From positions 248,001 through 312,000 of the forward strand of contig NZ_SHKR01000011.1 of NCBI RefSeq assembly GCF_004217145.1: a DNA stretch of 64,000 bases, given 5' to 3'. This DNA comes from Kribbella rubisoli. Its GTDB lineage: Bacteria; Actinomycetota; Actinomycetes; Propionibacteriales; Kribbellaceae. Positions 34,766-43,070 of this stretch are shown piece by piece. A model generated the notes under the pieces. That model ran no database searches and was not told the origin of the DNA. It was given only the letters and a program-made list of their open reading frames with translations. Both the position numbers and the translations under genes were made by a program. Each line of letters opens with the position of its first letter. The first letter of the stretch is position 1.

Positions 34766-35191
34766 TCAGTGAGCGCCGACCCACTCGCTGCCACCGTCGA
34801 TGAAGTGCTGGTGTTTCCAAATCGGGACCTCGGCCTTGAGATCGTCGATCAGCCGCCGGCACGCGGCAAAGGCCACATCCCGGTGCGATGCCGCCACCGC
34901 GACGATCACGGCCGCGTCACCGATCTTCAGGTCGCCGGTCCTGTGGACAGCGGCCAGCGCGGTCACCGCGGGGTCGTCACAGATACGCTGCGCAACCTTC
35001 CGCAGGTGCTCCAGCGCGTCGGGATGCGCCTCGTAAGCCAGTTTGTCGACCGGCTGCTCGTGGTCGTGGTTGCGCACAGTGCCGATGAAGATCGCGGTTC
35101 CACCCGCCGTCGGATCAGCAACAGCCGCCAGCACCTCGTCGCTGGACAACGGACTGTCCCGTATGTCCAGCAGCCTGATCGCGTCGCTCAT
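34766..35191 (-). CDS. moaE: Molybdopterin synthase catalytic subunit
   Basis: Large subunit of molybdopterin synthase, 141 residues. The active-site lysine region KLAYEAHPDALEHL, the VHRTGDLKIGDAAVIVAVAA strand and the EVPIWKHQHF motif are all present. It transfers sulfur from MoaD thiocarboxylate to cyclic pyranopterin. No other moa gene is adjacent, but the FdhF/YdeP-type molybdoenzyme at 52.5 kb would need the cofactor. Confidence 0.93.
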   Translation of the reverse strand: MSDAIRLLDIRDSPLSSDEVLAAVADPTAGGTAIFIGTVRNHDHEQPVDKLAYEAHPDALEHLRKVAQRICDDPAVTALAAVHRTGDLKIGDAAVIVAVAASHRDVAFAACRRLIDDLKAEVPIWKHQHFIDGGSEWVGAH

Positions 35192-35477
35192 CTGTCCCTC
35201 ATTCCCGCCGGTCCCCCGTGCTCACACGCACACCATCCCATCCCCCGTCGCGCAATTCTCCCTCCCGAGCCACCCTCTCCACACATCCCCTCCCCTCATT
35301 ACCGGCATTTCGGCGTACCAGGCGCTTCGGTGCGTGGTGTGCCGCACACCCGGAGAGACTGTTGCCTTCCTCACCTACCGGCGAACACGAGCGGTGATGC
35401 GTTCGCCGGTGGAGGAACTCATGGACGGAACCAGTACGTTGGAGTTGTACGCCCCACCCGCACAGGAAGGCCCTCCG
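35192..35477. other. Pyrimidine-rich divergent intergenic region
   Basis: 286 bp between moaE (minus) and the TIGR03624-type gene (plus). The left part is a run of C-rich blocks (ccccc, cccatcccccg and similar) that resembles, more weakly, the repeat tract at 37.5 kb. It must contain both promoters; no open frame here is convincing. Confidence 0.5.
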
Positions 35478-36794
35478 ATGAGCGACGAACCGGACAACCC
35501 GGACAACCCGTTCAAGGGAACGCCGTTCGAGGCCATGTTCCAGCAGTTCTCCGGCGCGGCCGGCGCGGGCGGCACCCCGGACCTGAACGCGATCTTCGCC
35601 CAGGTCCAGCAGTTGCTCAGCGGTTCGACCGACGGCAAGCCGGTGAACTGGGACCTGGCCAAGGACATCGCCCGCAAGACCGTCGCCACCGCCGGGGACC
35701 GGTCGATGACGTCTGCCGACGGCGATCGCGTCGCCGACGCGGTCCGGCTCGCCGAGCACTGGCTGGACGAGGCGACCACGCTGCCCGAGGTGTCTGCCAC
35801 CTCTGCGGCCTGGAGCCGCGCCGAGTGGGTCGAGAACACGCTTCCGGTGTGGCAGACGGTGGTCGACCCGGTCGCCGAACACGTCGCAGGTGCGATGGGC
35901 AATGCACTGCCCGCCGAGGCACAGCAGTTCGCGGGCCCGATGGCCGGGATGTTGCGGCAGTTGGGCGGTTCTGTCTTCGGGGCCCAGGTCGGCCAGGGGC
36001 TCGGGGAGCTCGCGAGCGAGGTTGTCAGCTCGTCCGACATCGGGCTGCCGCTCGGGCCGACCGGCCAGGCGATCCTGCTGCCCGACAACGTCGCGAAGTT
36101 CGCCGAGGGACTTGGGCTGACCGACGAGGACGTTCGGCTGTATCTGGCGCTGCGCGAGGTGGCGCACCAGCGGCTGTACGCGGGCGTGCCGTGGCTGCGG
36201 CAGCACCTGCTGGCCGCGGTCGCCGACTACGCGGCCGGTATCGAGGTCGACACGGGCAAGATCGAGCGCGCGATGGCCGACATCGACCCGCAGAACCCGG
36301 AGGCCATGCAGGAGGCGCTCGCGGGCGGCCTCTTCGAGCCCGAGGACTCCGAGCAGCAGAAGGCGGCACTCGTCCGGCTCGAGACGACGCTCGCGCTGGT
36401 CGAGGGCTGGGTGGACGATGTCGTACGCGAAGCGACCAGGGACCGGATGCCGTCGGCGATCCAGCTCTCCGAGACAGTACGGCGCCGTCGGGCGGCTGGT
36501 GGTCCGGCCGAGCAGACGTTCGCGACTCTCGTTGGTCTTCAGCTTCGGCCGCGACGGCTGCGCGACGCGGCCAACCTGTGGGCCGCCGTTCGCGACGCTC
36601 GCGGAGTCGACGGTCGCGACAACCTGTGGTCGCACCCTGACCTGATGCCGAGCACTGCTGACCTCGATGACCCCATCGGGTTCGCGCAGCACGCGGGCGA
36701 ACTCTCCAACATCGACATCTCCGACTTCCTGACCGACGAAGACAAGCCGACCGACTCCACCTCGGACGACGACGGCGACAACCCCACCAAGTAG
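35478..36794 (+). CDS. TIGR03624-type putative hydrolase (F420-associated, zinc-protease-like)
   Basis: 438 residues, cytoplasmic. The family signature LREVAHQRLYAGVPWLRQHL replaces a standard HExxH zinc motif, and the ADYAAGIEVD stretch follows. An acidic low-complexity tail (residues ~420-438) ends the protein. These proteins track with F420-producing actinobacteria, but their activity is not established. ATG 35478 follows GGAAGG at 7-nt spacing; the longer open frame upstream overlaps moaE antisense and is rejected. Confidence 0.85.
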   Translation: MSDEPDNPDNPFKGTPFEAMFQQFSGAAGAGGTPDLNAIFAQVQQLLSGSTDGKPVNWDLAKDIARKTVATAGDRSMTSADGDRVADAVRLAEHWLDEATTLPEVSATSAAWSRAEWVENTLPVWQTVVDPVAEHVAGAMGNALPAEAQQFAGPMAGMLRQLGGSVFGAQVGQGLGELASEVVSSSDIGLPLGPTGQAILLPDNVAKFAEGLGLTDEDVRLYLALREVAHQRLYAGVPWLRQHLLAAVADYAAGIEVDTGKIERAMADIDPQNPEAMQEALAGGLFEPEDSEQQKAALVRLETTLALVEGWVDDVVREATRDRMPSAIQLSETVRRRRAAGGPAEQTFATLVGLQLRPRRLRDAANLWAAVRDARGVDGRDNLWSHPDLMPSTADLDDPIGFAQHAGELSNIDISDFLTDEDKPTDSTSDDDGDNPTK

Positions 36795-36824
36795 TCGTTC
36801 CCGGGTCGCGGGGAGACTGGCGGG

Positions 36825-37370
36825 GTGCTTCTTGGGAATGCGGTTGAGGTCTTAGAAGGCTGGAGTGCGCCCGACGCGGAGCAAGAGGAGCTGCGGGCGC
36901 ATTACCTGCGGCATCTCGCGGCGCATGCAGACGGGATGTGGCGGAGCTGTCGGCCGGAGCATGTGACGGCTAGTGCGCTGCTGGTTGACGGTGCGGGGAA
37001 GAACACGCTGCTGACGTTGCACAAGACAGTCGGGCGGTGGCTTCAGCTCGGCGGACATTGCGAGCCCGGCGACACGACGTTGCCGGGTGCGGCGCTGCGG
37101 GAGGCGGCGGAGGAGTCCGGGCTGTCGGGGCTCACGATTGGGCGGGAGCCGCTGCAGCTTTCGCGGCATTTGCTTCTTGGTGGCGGGTGCGCGGGGGCTT
37201 ATCACCTCGACGTGCAGTTCCTCGTGACCGCGACGGCCGGCACGGAGTACGTCGTGAGCGAGGAATCGCATGATCTTGCGTGGTTCCCGCTCGATGGGCT
37301 CCCCGTGGACACGGATATCTCCGTGCAGGAGCTCGCGGCCCGAGCGCGGCACCAACTTTCGCGCGCCTGA
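36825..37370 (+). CDS. Nudix hydrolase
   Basis: 181 residues. The Nudix box is GGHCEPGDTTLPGAAL followed by REAAEESGL; the REAAEE core is intact, while the first Glu of the box is replaced (D/T), as in some family branches. It probably cleaves a nucleoside diphosphate derivative. The 3' end of the gene, including its stop codon, lies in a 19-bp perfect tandem duplication. Confidence 0.87.
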   Translation: MLLGNAVEVLEGWSAPDAEQEELRAHYLRHLAAHADGMWRSCRPEHVTASALLVDGAGKNTLLTLHKTVGRWLQLGGHCEPGDTTLPGAALREAAEESGLSGLTIGREPLQLSRHLLLGGGCAGAYHLDVQFLVTATAGTEYVVSEESHDLAWFPLDGLPVDTDISVQELAARARHQLSRA

Positions 37371-37393
37371 CGGTCTTTCGCGCGCCTGACGGT
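37356..37393. repeat. 19-bp tandem duplication over the Nudix stop codon
   Basis: Two identical 19-nt units (37356-37374, 37375-37393) of the form ctttcgcgcgcctgacggt. The first includes the TGA stop of the Nudix gene, so the second is a silent downstream copy that looks recent (no mismatches). Confidence 0.9.
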
Positions 37394-37499
37394 TCGGAGC
37401 ACTGCGGCCGGCCGGCAGAACTGTGGGCCGACCCGAATGGCCGGCCCACCTCCCCACAGCAGGACATCAACATTCCCCAGCCCTGCTACCCCTCGCCCC

Positions 37500-38000
37500 A
37501 CACCCCGTAATCCCCGCTGATACTGCGTTCCTGCGTCCCCGTTGGTGCTGCGTCCGTGCTTGTCCTTCGTTCCCTGCTTGTCCTGCGATCCCCGTTGTAC
37601 TGCGGTTCCGTCGGTGCTGCGCCCCGTTCGCAACGCCCCCGTTGTTCTGCGTCGCTGCGATCCCCCGTGATCCCCCCGGATCACCGTGCCCCCGAACCCC
37701 CCATTGCTACAGCTGTTCCCCGGGTTCCCCGGGCCCTGCGAATCCCCCCGTTGGCCCAGCAGGTCCCCGTGATCCCCCGGCCTTGCCAATCCCCCGTTGG
37801 TACAGCTGTTTCCGTGATCCCCCGGCCTTGCCGATCCCTCGGTGGTACGGCCGTTCCCGTGAGCCCCCCGGCCCCGTGGGTGCAGCTGTTCCCCCGTGAT
37901 TTGTCCTGCTGTGTTCGTCCCCCGTGCGATCCCCGTCGTACTGCTGCGCCCGCCGCCGAAGCTGGCCGCATCCCCCCGGGTGCGGCCGGCAGTGGGCTGA
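37500..38000. repeat. C-run-rich degenerate repeat tract
   Basis: About 0.5 kb between convergent genes with very many runs of 4-6 C on the plus strand, in words such as atcccccgttggt and gatcccccggccttgcc. From 37741 three imperfect units of 47, 45 and ~44 nt are visible (37741-37787, 37788-37832, 37833-37876), with a partial fourth. Four runs at 37662-37702 (5, 6, 5 and 6 C, spaced 5, 11 and 3 nt) would give a G-quadruplex on the minus strand. Open frames through it have no family resemblance, so it is taken as non-coding. Confidence 0.8.
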
Positions 38001-38124
38001 TGTCGGGTGCCGCCCCTGAACGGCATCGGCTATCAGCTGGACTTCCCCCGAAGTCCCCCGCCGCATGATGAAACGAGCCGCGAGCAAGAAGGTGACGGGT
38101 CAGACATGAAGAAGTTTCGAAAAC

Positions 38125-38766
38125 TCACGACTTCGGCTCGATCAGCCCGCGCTGGAGGGCCGTCATGATCGCCTGAGCCCGGTTCGACACCTCAAGCTTC
38201 TCGTACAGACGTTCGACGTACGTCTTCGCCGTGGACACGCTCACCGACAGCGCAACCGCGATCGCCCGGACCGACAGCCCCTGCCCGAGCAACTCGAGCA
38301 CCTGCGATTCACGCGGACTCAGCAGCGCCTGCGCCGACGACTGATCGCGGCGAGCCATCGCAGGCCCGAGCCCGGTCGCCGTGAAGGAGGTCGGCGCTAC
38401 GGCAGCGTGCCGGATCGCCGCCAGAATCTCCTCCGTCGGCGCAGTCCTCGCGACGAACGCGGACACTCCCGACTCGAGGGCCTCGAACAGCACGCTGTCC
38501 TGCCCTTCCGGCGCCAGCAGGACGATTCCGAGCTCGGCGTACCGGTTGCGGAGTTCGCGGGCGATCCGCAGACCGTCCTGGTCGGGCGGTGTTACATCGA
38601 GTACGACGACGTTCGCGCGGGTCGACAGCACTATGCCGACCGCGTCGGCGCGCTGGCCGGTGTCGCCGACGATCTCCAGATCCGGTTCATGGTCCACCAG
38701 ACCGGTCAGGCCATAGCGGACCAATGTGTGATCGTCGATTACGACGACCCTGACGAAATCATGCAT
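38125..38766 (-). CDS. NarL/FixJ-type response regulator
   Basis: 213 residues: receiver domain (VVVIDDHTLVRYGL start; phospho-acceptor in NVVVLDVTPPDQDG) and a LuxR-type HTH (LSPRESQVLELLGQGLS, STAKTYVERLYEKL). ATG 38766 gives the expected N terminus, with GGGGGGAG just upstream. It follows the pilin-like gene by 98 bp on the same strand, so it may be read with the pilus operon or control it; no sensor kinase is adjacent. Confidence 0.87.
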   Translation of the reverse strand: MHDFVRVVVIDDHTLVRYGLTGLVDHEPDLEIVGDTGQRADAVGIVLSTRANVVVLDVTPPDQDGLRIARELRNRYAELGIVLLAPEGQDSVLFEALESGVSAFVARTAPTEEILAAIRHAAVAPTSFTATGLGPAMARRDQSSAQALLSPRESQVLELLGQGLSVRAIAVALSVSVSTAKTYVERLYEKLEVSNRAQAIMTALQRGLIEPKS

Positions 38767-38864
38767 GGCTCCCCCCGCGGACCAAACTACGCAGCGTGAC
38801 GCAGTTGCGATAGGGACTGTCGTCTCTACCGCCTGAAGATCTGGTCGCACCAGATACAACCCCA

Positions 38865-40817
38865 TCAGCCCGGCCGCCACCATCCGAGCACCGTGACCGC
38901 GCGCCGACCCGCGACAGGCGAGGACGGATCGGCGTCGACGAGCCCGATCCTGGCCTGCAGCGCCGGGCGGCCACTGGCCGGGCAGACCAGACCACCAGGG
39001 CAGATGTACGCCGTGAGTTGCACCCCGAACGTGAAGGCGGGCGAATCAACGGGCAAGTCGATCGCCACACCGGACAAAGCCCCAACGGCAGTGAGACGCA
39101 ACGCGCGAACCACCGCACCGGCTCCCACTACCGGCGTCCCCGGACCAACGCTGAGATCAAGCACAGCGGCGGGCGTGTACACCGTGCCCAACACCAACAG
39201 TCGGCCCGAGACCATCGCGCAAGCGCTTGTATTACTGGGATATGGCCCCTCGACCACACACCCGTCAGCAGCGCGCAGAGCAGGCGGCGTGTAGCTGAGC
39301 TCCAACCGCACCGCATCGATGTCCTCGGTGTCACCCTTGACCGGTAGCCCCGCAGTGAGAGCCAAGCTCGCCCCGGTGAACGTCCCCGCATAGACGGCCT
39401 GCGCCAACGATCCAGTGCGACTGGTGTCAAGCGGCACGGTCTCGGTCTGGTACGACGTTCCGCCCGCGGCCCCGGTCATCGACGCGGTCAACGGCGTACC
39501 TGAGCCGACATCGAGCGACACGTCGAGCTTGTCCGTCGACGTGACGTCGCTGTGCCGATGGGTGATCTTCAACGCGGCGGACCGTAGCACCGAGCCGGCC
39601 GGAATCGGAGCAGGCGGAGCGAAGCCGTTGATCGTGACCGGGGCGGTGTCGTTGGCCACCGTGCTCTTCCAGGTGGCCGCGACGCCGTCGGCCGTGGACA
39701 GACGGGACGGCGTCGCGGTCAGCCCGAACTTGCTCACCAGCGAGACCGCGGTCGGCTTCAACGCGCTCGCCCCGCTCGAGTCGACCGAAGACTCGGCCCC
39801 GCTGGTGAGTCCTCGGAGGGCGATCGGCGGCTTCGTGGCGGAGTAGCTGCCACAGAGCTCCGCCTTGCCCGATTTCACGTCCAGCCGGCTGTCGCCGCCG
39901 AAGATGAACTGCACACCGGCGGTCGCACCGTCGAGCGGACTGGCACACGAACTGCCCGACAGCGTGCCGCCGACCAGGTTGCCGCCGTCGACCGTCCAGA
40001 CGTTGTCCCCGCTGTCGAGCAAGGGGTTCGACTCGTTGTGGAAGTCGAAGTAGTAGATGCCCGGCTTGAACCACCAGGTGCTCCCGTGGCACGGGCTGTC
40101 GCTCTTCATCATCGCGCTCAGCCCGACCGCGTCGTCGTAGTAGCCAGGCAGAAACGCGACGACCGAGCCCGGCGTCGTACACGCGGGCAAGGCTCGCAAC
40201 GGAGGCACACTGGTCAGCGGAGATCGGTACGCCGGATCGTCGCCACCGGGGAGCGCAGACAGGTTGCACAGCGGATTCCCCAGCAGCTCGCCCGAGCAGC
40301 CTCCCCGCGCAGACAGTGCACCGGCGCTCAGCTTTCCAGCAGCCACGGCGACGGACGAATGGGATACGACCTTGCCGCGGATCTGCAGGGTGGAGCCCGC
40401 CGGCTGTTGGACCGTCAGACCGTCCTCGCCGGGTATCTGCCCGAGAGTGAGCAGCGCGTTGTCCGGCCGATTGCACTCGCTCGCGTCCTGGCAGTGGACC
40501 ACTACCTGCTTCGGATCCGGCTTGCACGTCACCGCGGCGGAGTCGAGCCCGTTGAAGAGGATGAGCGAAAGCGTGTCGGACAGTCCGAAGCATCGCTGCC
40601 CCGAGTTCCCGTTGTACCCGCTGTTGCGCAGGTTGTTGATCGCAGCCTCCATCGCGCCATCAGCCGCGTACGACGCCTCGGTCTGATCGCGGAGACTCGC
40701 AGACACCCGTTCCGCGGTGTCGGTCCGGGACAGCAGAGCCGAGAGCGCCAGCCCGATCACGGTGATCACCACAAGGACCAGTAGCAACGAGGACCCACGT
40801 TCGTCCCGGCGCCTCAC
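38865..40817 (-). CDS. PilX-like minor pilin with a very large C-terminal region
   Basis: 650 residues. The N terminus (DERGSSLLLVLVVITVIGLALSAL) matches PilX-type minor pilins: a short basic leader and a hydrophobic helix, followed by a coiled region (ASLRDQTEASYAADGAMEAAINNL). The ~560 residues that follow are Gly/Ser/Ala-rich with scattered Cys pairs and look beta-rich, unlike the ~150-200-residue usual PilX. It may sit at the pilus tip as an adhesin. Overlaps the pilin gene upstream by 4 bp (ATGA). Confidence 0.75.
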   Translation of the reverse strand: MRRRDERGSSLLLVLVVITVIGLALSALLSRTDTAERVSASLRDQTEASYAADGAMEAAINNLRNSGYNGNSGQRCFGLSDTLSLILFNGLDSAAVTCKPDPKQVVVHCQDASECNRPDNALLTLGQIPGEDGLTVQQPAGSTLQIRGKVVSHSSVAVAAGKLSAGALSARGGCSGELLGNPLCNLSALPGGDDPAYRSPLTSVPPLRALPACTTPGSVVAFLPGYYDDAVGLSAMMKSDSPCHGSTWWFKPGIYYFDFHNESNPLLDSGDNVWTVDGGNLVGGTLSGSSCASPLDGATAGVQFIFGGDSRLDVKSGKAELCGSYSATKPPIALRGLTSGAESSVDSSGASALKPTAVSLVSKFGLTATPSRLSTADGVAATWKSTVANDTAPVTINGFAPPAPIPAGSVLRSAALKITHRHSDVTSTDKLDVSLDVGSGTPLTASMTGAAGGTSYQTETVPLDTSRTGSLAQAVYAGTFTGASLALTAGLPVKGDTEDIDAVRLELSYTPPALRAADGCVVEGPYPSNTSACAMVSGRLLVLGTVYTPAAVLDLSVGPGTPVVGAGAVVRALRLTAVGALSGVAIDLPVDSPAFTFGVQLTAYICPGGLVCPASGRPALQARIGLVDADPSSPVAGRRAVTVLGWWRPG

Positions 40818-41440
40818 GACTGTCTCCGCAGACCGCTCAGTGCGACCTCGTAGTCGCCGGTGGACGGCCTGGACATCAGCAGTCGCAAAGTGATGCCCTC
40901 TGGAAGCTCAGCAGAGTCACACGCAGTCGAGCAGGTGACCGTAAGGCTGCCCGACTTCACATTCGACGCAATCCGTCGATCAGAAGACGGTGTCGTACTC
41001 GGACCCAGGCAACGCGCCCGGTGCAGCTCCCCGGCCTCATTCACGTAGTACGCGACGACCGCCGTACGCCGGACTGCCGGCGTGACCGAGGTGTCCCAGT
41101 AATCCGACAGCAGCCGAACCGCGGCAGCCGGCAACGGACCGCAGACCACCCCGCCGGCCGAGTCGACGGCGTCGAGCTGCACCGATGGTGAGAACGGCAG
41201 CGATCCGTCCAGAGCGACAGCTCCGTAGTCGCGCAGGCCAACCGCCGCGACATCGCGGGCGAAGTACGTCGCGCCGAGCTGGGCATCTTGCGCCATGTCC
41301 AACCGGTCCGACGTCGCACTCATCTGGTGCAGCGCGTTGACCACGAGATCAGCCAGGCCGACCGTGACGACCCCCATCAGGGTCATCGTGATCAGCAGCT
41401 CGATCAGCGTGAAGCCTTGCTCGGTACGTCTCAGCCGCAC
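40814..41440 (-). CDS. PilW/GspJ-like minor pilin
   Basis: 208 residues from a GTG at 41440. The prepilin site is RTEQG|FTLIELLITM, followed by the typical N-terminal helix. The globular part has paired Cys (VTCSTACDS) and a beta-rich ending. The start codon lies 10 bp inside the upstream pilin gene, so the two are coupled. The much longer open frame upstream is antisense noise. Confidence 0.83.
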   Translation of the reverse strand: MRLRRTEQGFTLIELLITMTLMGVVTVGLADLVVNALHQMSATSDRLDMAQDAQLGATYFARDVAAVGLRDYGAVALDGSLPFSPSVQLDAVDSAGGVVCGPLPAAAVRLLSDYWDTSVTPAVRRTAVVAYYVNEAGELHRARCLGPSTTPSSDRRIASNVKSGSLTVTCSTACDSAELPEGITLRLLMSRPSTGDYEVALSGLRRQS

Positions 41441-41865
41441 GGCGGATCCCCGAGCCGGCACGGCTTCCGCAGTACGACGTCCAGCGTCTCGGCAGCACGC
41501 CCGTCCGTACTCGCCACTGACACCCGCAACCGCTGCAGACCGCGATCCGGCAGGCAGAGCGGCAACCACAGCACACCGGTCCAGTACTGCACCGATCCGC
41601 TCACCACTCGAGCCGTGAACCCGGCCGGCGGAGTGAAGCCCGGTACGGCGTACGACGAAGCGCACGGGACGTAGTGGCCGTCAGCGACGTACTGCTGCAG
41701 CGCTTCGGCGTAGTTGCGTACCGTCGTCACTGCGGTCGCCTGTTTGCGCTGGGTGTCCGACATCAGCACGGTCGTCGTCAGACCCGCCATCACTGCGACG
41801 ACCGCGACGCCCATCAGGGCGATCGCGACGACCAGTTCCAGCAGGCTCTCCCCGCGTTCCCGCAT
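41431..41865 (-). CDS. PilV/GspI-like minor pilin
   Basis: 144 residues. Prepilin motif RERG|ESLLELVVAIALM with the conserved Glu5, here with Glu at +1 instead of Phe. A Cys-containing globular part (VPCASSYAV, LPLCLPDRG, CRLGDPPC). Start shares one base with the stop of the pilC gene (TGATG). Confidence 0.83.
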   Translation of the reverse strand: MRERGESLLELVVAIALMGVAVVAVMAGLTTTVLMSDTQRKQATAVTTVRNYAEALQQYVADGHYVPCASSYAVPGFTPPAGFTARVVSGSVQYWTGVLWLPLCLPDRGLQRLRVSVASTDGRAAETLDVVLRKPCRLGDPPCG

Positions 41866-43070
41866 CAGCCCTGCACCTGCCGGAAGATCCCGTACATCGC
41901 GGATACCAGCGCGATCGCGACGAAGCCGACCACACCGCCCATCAGCACGATCACCGCCGGCTCGAACAGGCCGATCAGCTTCTTCAGCTTGTAGTCCAGC
42001 TCACCCTCGTAGTACTGCGCGGTGACCTCGAGCTGGGCGTCCATCGTCCCGGTGTCCTCACCGACCCGGATCATCTGGGCCGCCGTGGCCGGGAACAGCT
42101 TGGTGGCCGCGAGCGGCCGGGCCAGCCCCTCGCCCTGCAGCATCGCCTCCATCACACCCGCAAGCGACCGGCGATAGACGCGGTTCGGCAGTGAGCCGGT
42201 CGCGACGCGCAGCGCCTGGGGCAGTTGGACGCCCGCACTGACCATGGACGAGAGGATCCGGCAGAAACGCTCGACCAGAGCGAACTGGACGGTCGGCCCG
42301 ATCACCGGCACCGCGAGGACCAGGCGGTCCCGCAGGTAGCGGCCGGGTGTCGTGCTCAACACATAGACGAGCAGGAGCGTGAGTACCCCCAAGCCGATCA
42401 TCAGTGCCCACCACCAGCCGGTGAGGAAGTTCGTGATCGCGAGCAGGATCCGGGTCGGCAAGGGCAACCGGGCTCCGAGGCTGTCGAAGAACGCCTGGAA
42501 CCGCGGCAGCACGAAGCCGGCGAGGACGACCAGCGTCACGACGGACATCGCCGCGACGACCGCCGGATAGATGGTGGCCTGCTTGATCCGCCGGCGAGCT
42601 TCGAGATCACGTTCCAGGTAGCGGGCGAGCTGGCCGAGCGCGGTGTCGAGACGGCCGCTCAGCTCGGCCGAGCGGAGGATGCCGCGGTAGAACTCGGGGA
42701 AGATCCGCGGATGCCGGTCGAAGCAGTCCGACAACCGCTCGCCATCGCGGAGGCCGTCCTCGACCTCGAGCATCATCCGGCGTACCGACGAGTTCTCCGC
42801 CTCGCGGCCCAGGCTGTGAACCGACTCGGTCAGCGGCAGCCCTGCACCCACGAACGCGCCGAGCTGCCGGGTCAGGTGCATCACCTCTTCCCGCTTCACC
42901 CGTCGGGCGGTGATCTCCAGCTGGAGCAGGCCGGGCTTCTCGGACAGCCGGATGTTCCGCAGCTCCCGCTCGTACAGGGCCAGCTCGGCCTCCTCCCGGC
43001 TCTCGGCCCGCGTCGTACCGCGCTTGGTACTCCCGTCGGGCTTGGCCGCGACGTACGCATATCTGGTCAT
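41865..43070 (-). CDS. pilC: Type IV pilus inner-membrane platform protein
   Basis: GspF/PilC family, 401 residues, two GspF domains (~60-190 and ~265-390), each preceded or followed by membrane segments (three in all). Conserved blocks: LTRQLGAFVGAGLPLTESV, ERFCRILSSMVSAGVQLPQA and the terminal IVLMGGVVGFVAIALVSAMY. It anchors the motor ATPases. ATG 43070 overlaps the pilB stop (ATGA); the longer upstream open frame lies inside pilB. Confidence 0.92.
   Translation of the reverse strand: MTRYAYVAAKPDGSTKRGTTRAESREEAELALYERELRNIRLSEKPGLLQLEITARRVKREEVMHLTRQLGAFVGAGLPLTESVHSLGREAENSSVRRMMLEVEDGLRDGERLSDCFDRHPRIFPEFYRGILRSAELSGRLDTALGQLARYLERDLEARRRIKQATIYPAVVAAMSVVTLVVLAGFVLPRFQAFFDSLGARLPLPTRILLAITNFLTGWWWALMIGLGVLTLLLVYVLSTTPGRYLRDRLVLAVPVIGPTVQFALVERFCRILSSMVSAGVQLPQALRVATGSLPNRVYRRSLAGVMEAMLQGEGLARPLAATKLFPATAAQMIRVGEDTGTMDAQLEVTAQYYEGELDYKLKKLIGLFEPAVIVLMGGVVGFVAIALVSAMYGIFRQVQG

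Noticed and set aside
35043..35477. Longer N terminus of the TIGR03624-type gene
   Set aside because: The extension is antisense to moaE, has no ribosome binding site at its start and lacks family similarity; ATG 35478 has both.
37500..38000. CRISPR array or repeat protein in the C-run tract
   Set aside because: Units are imperfect, of unequal length and without distinct unique spacers, no cas gene is near, and the translated frames on both strands show no family resemblance.
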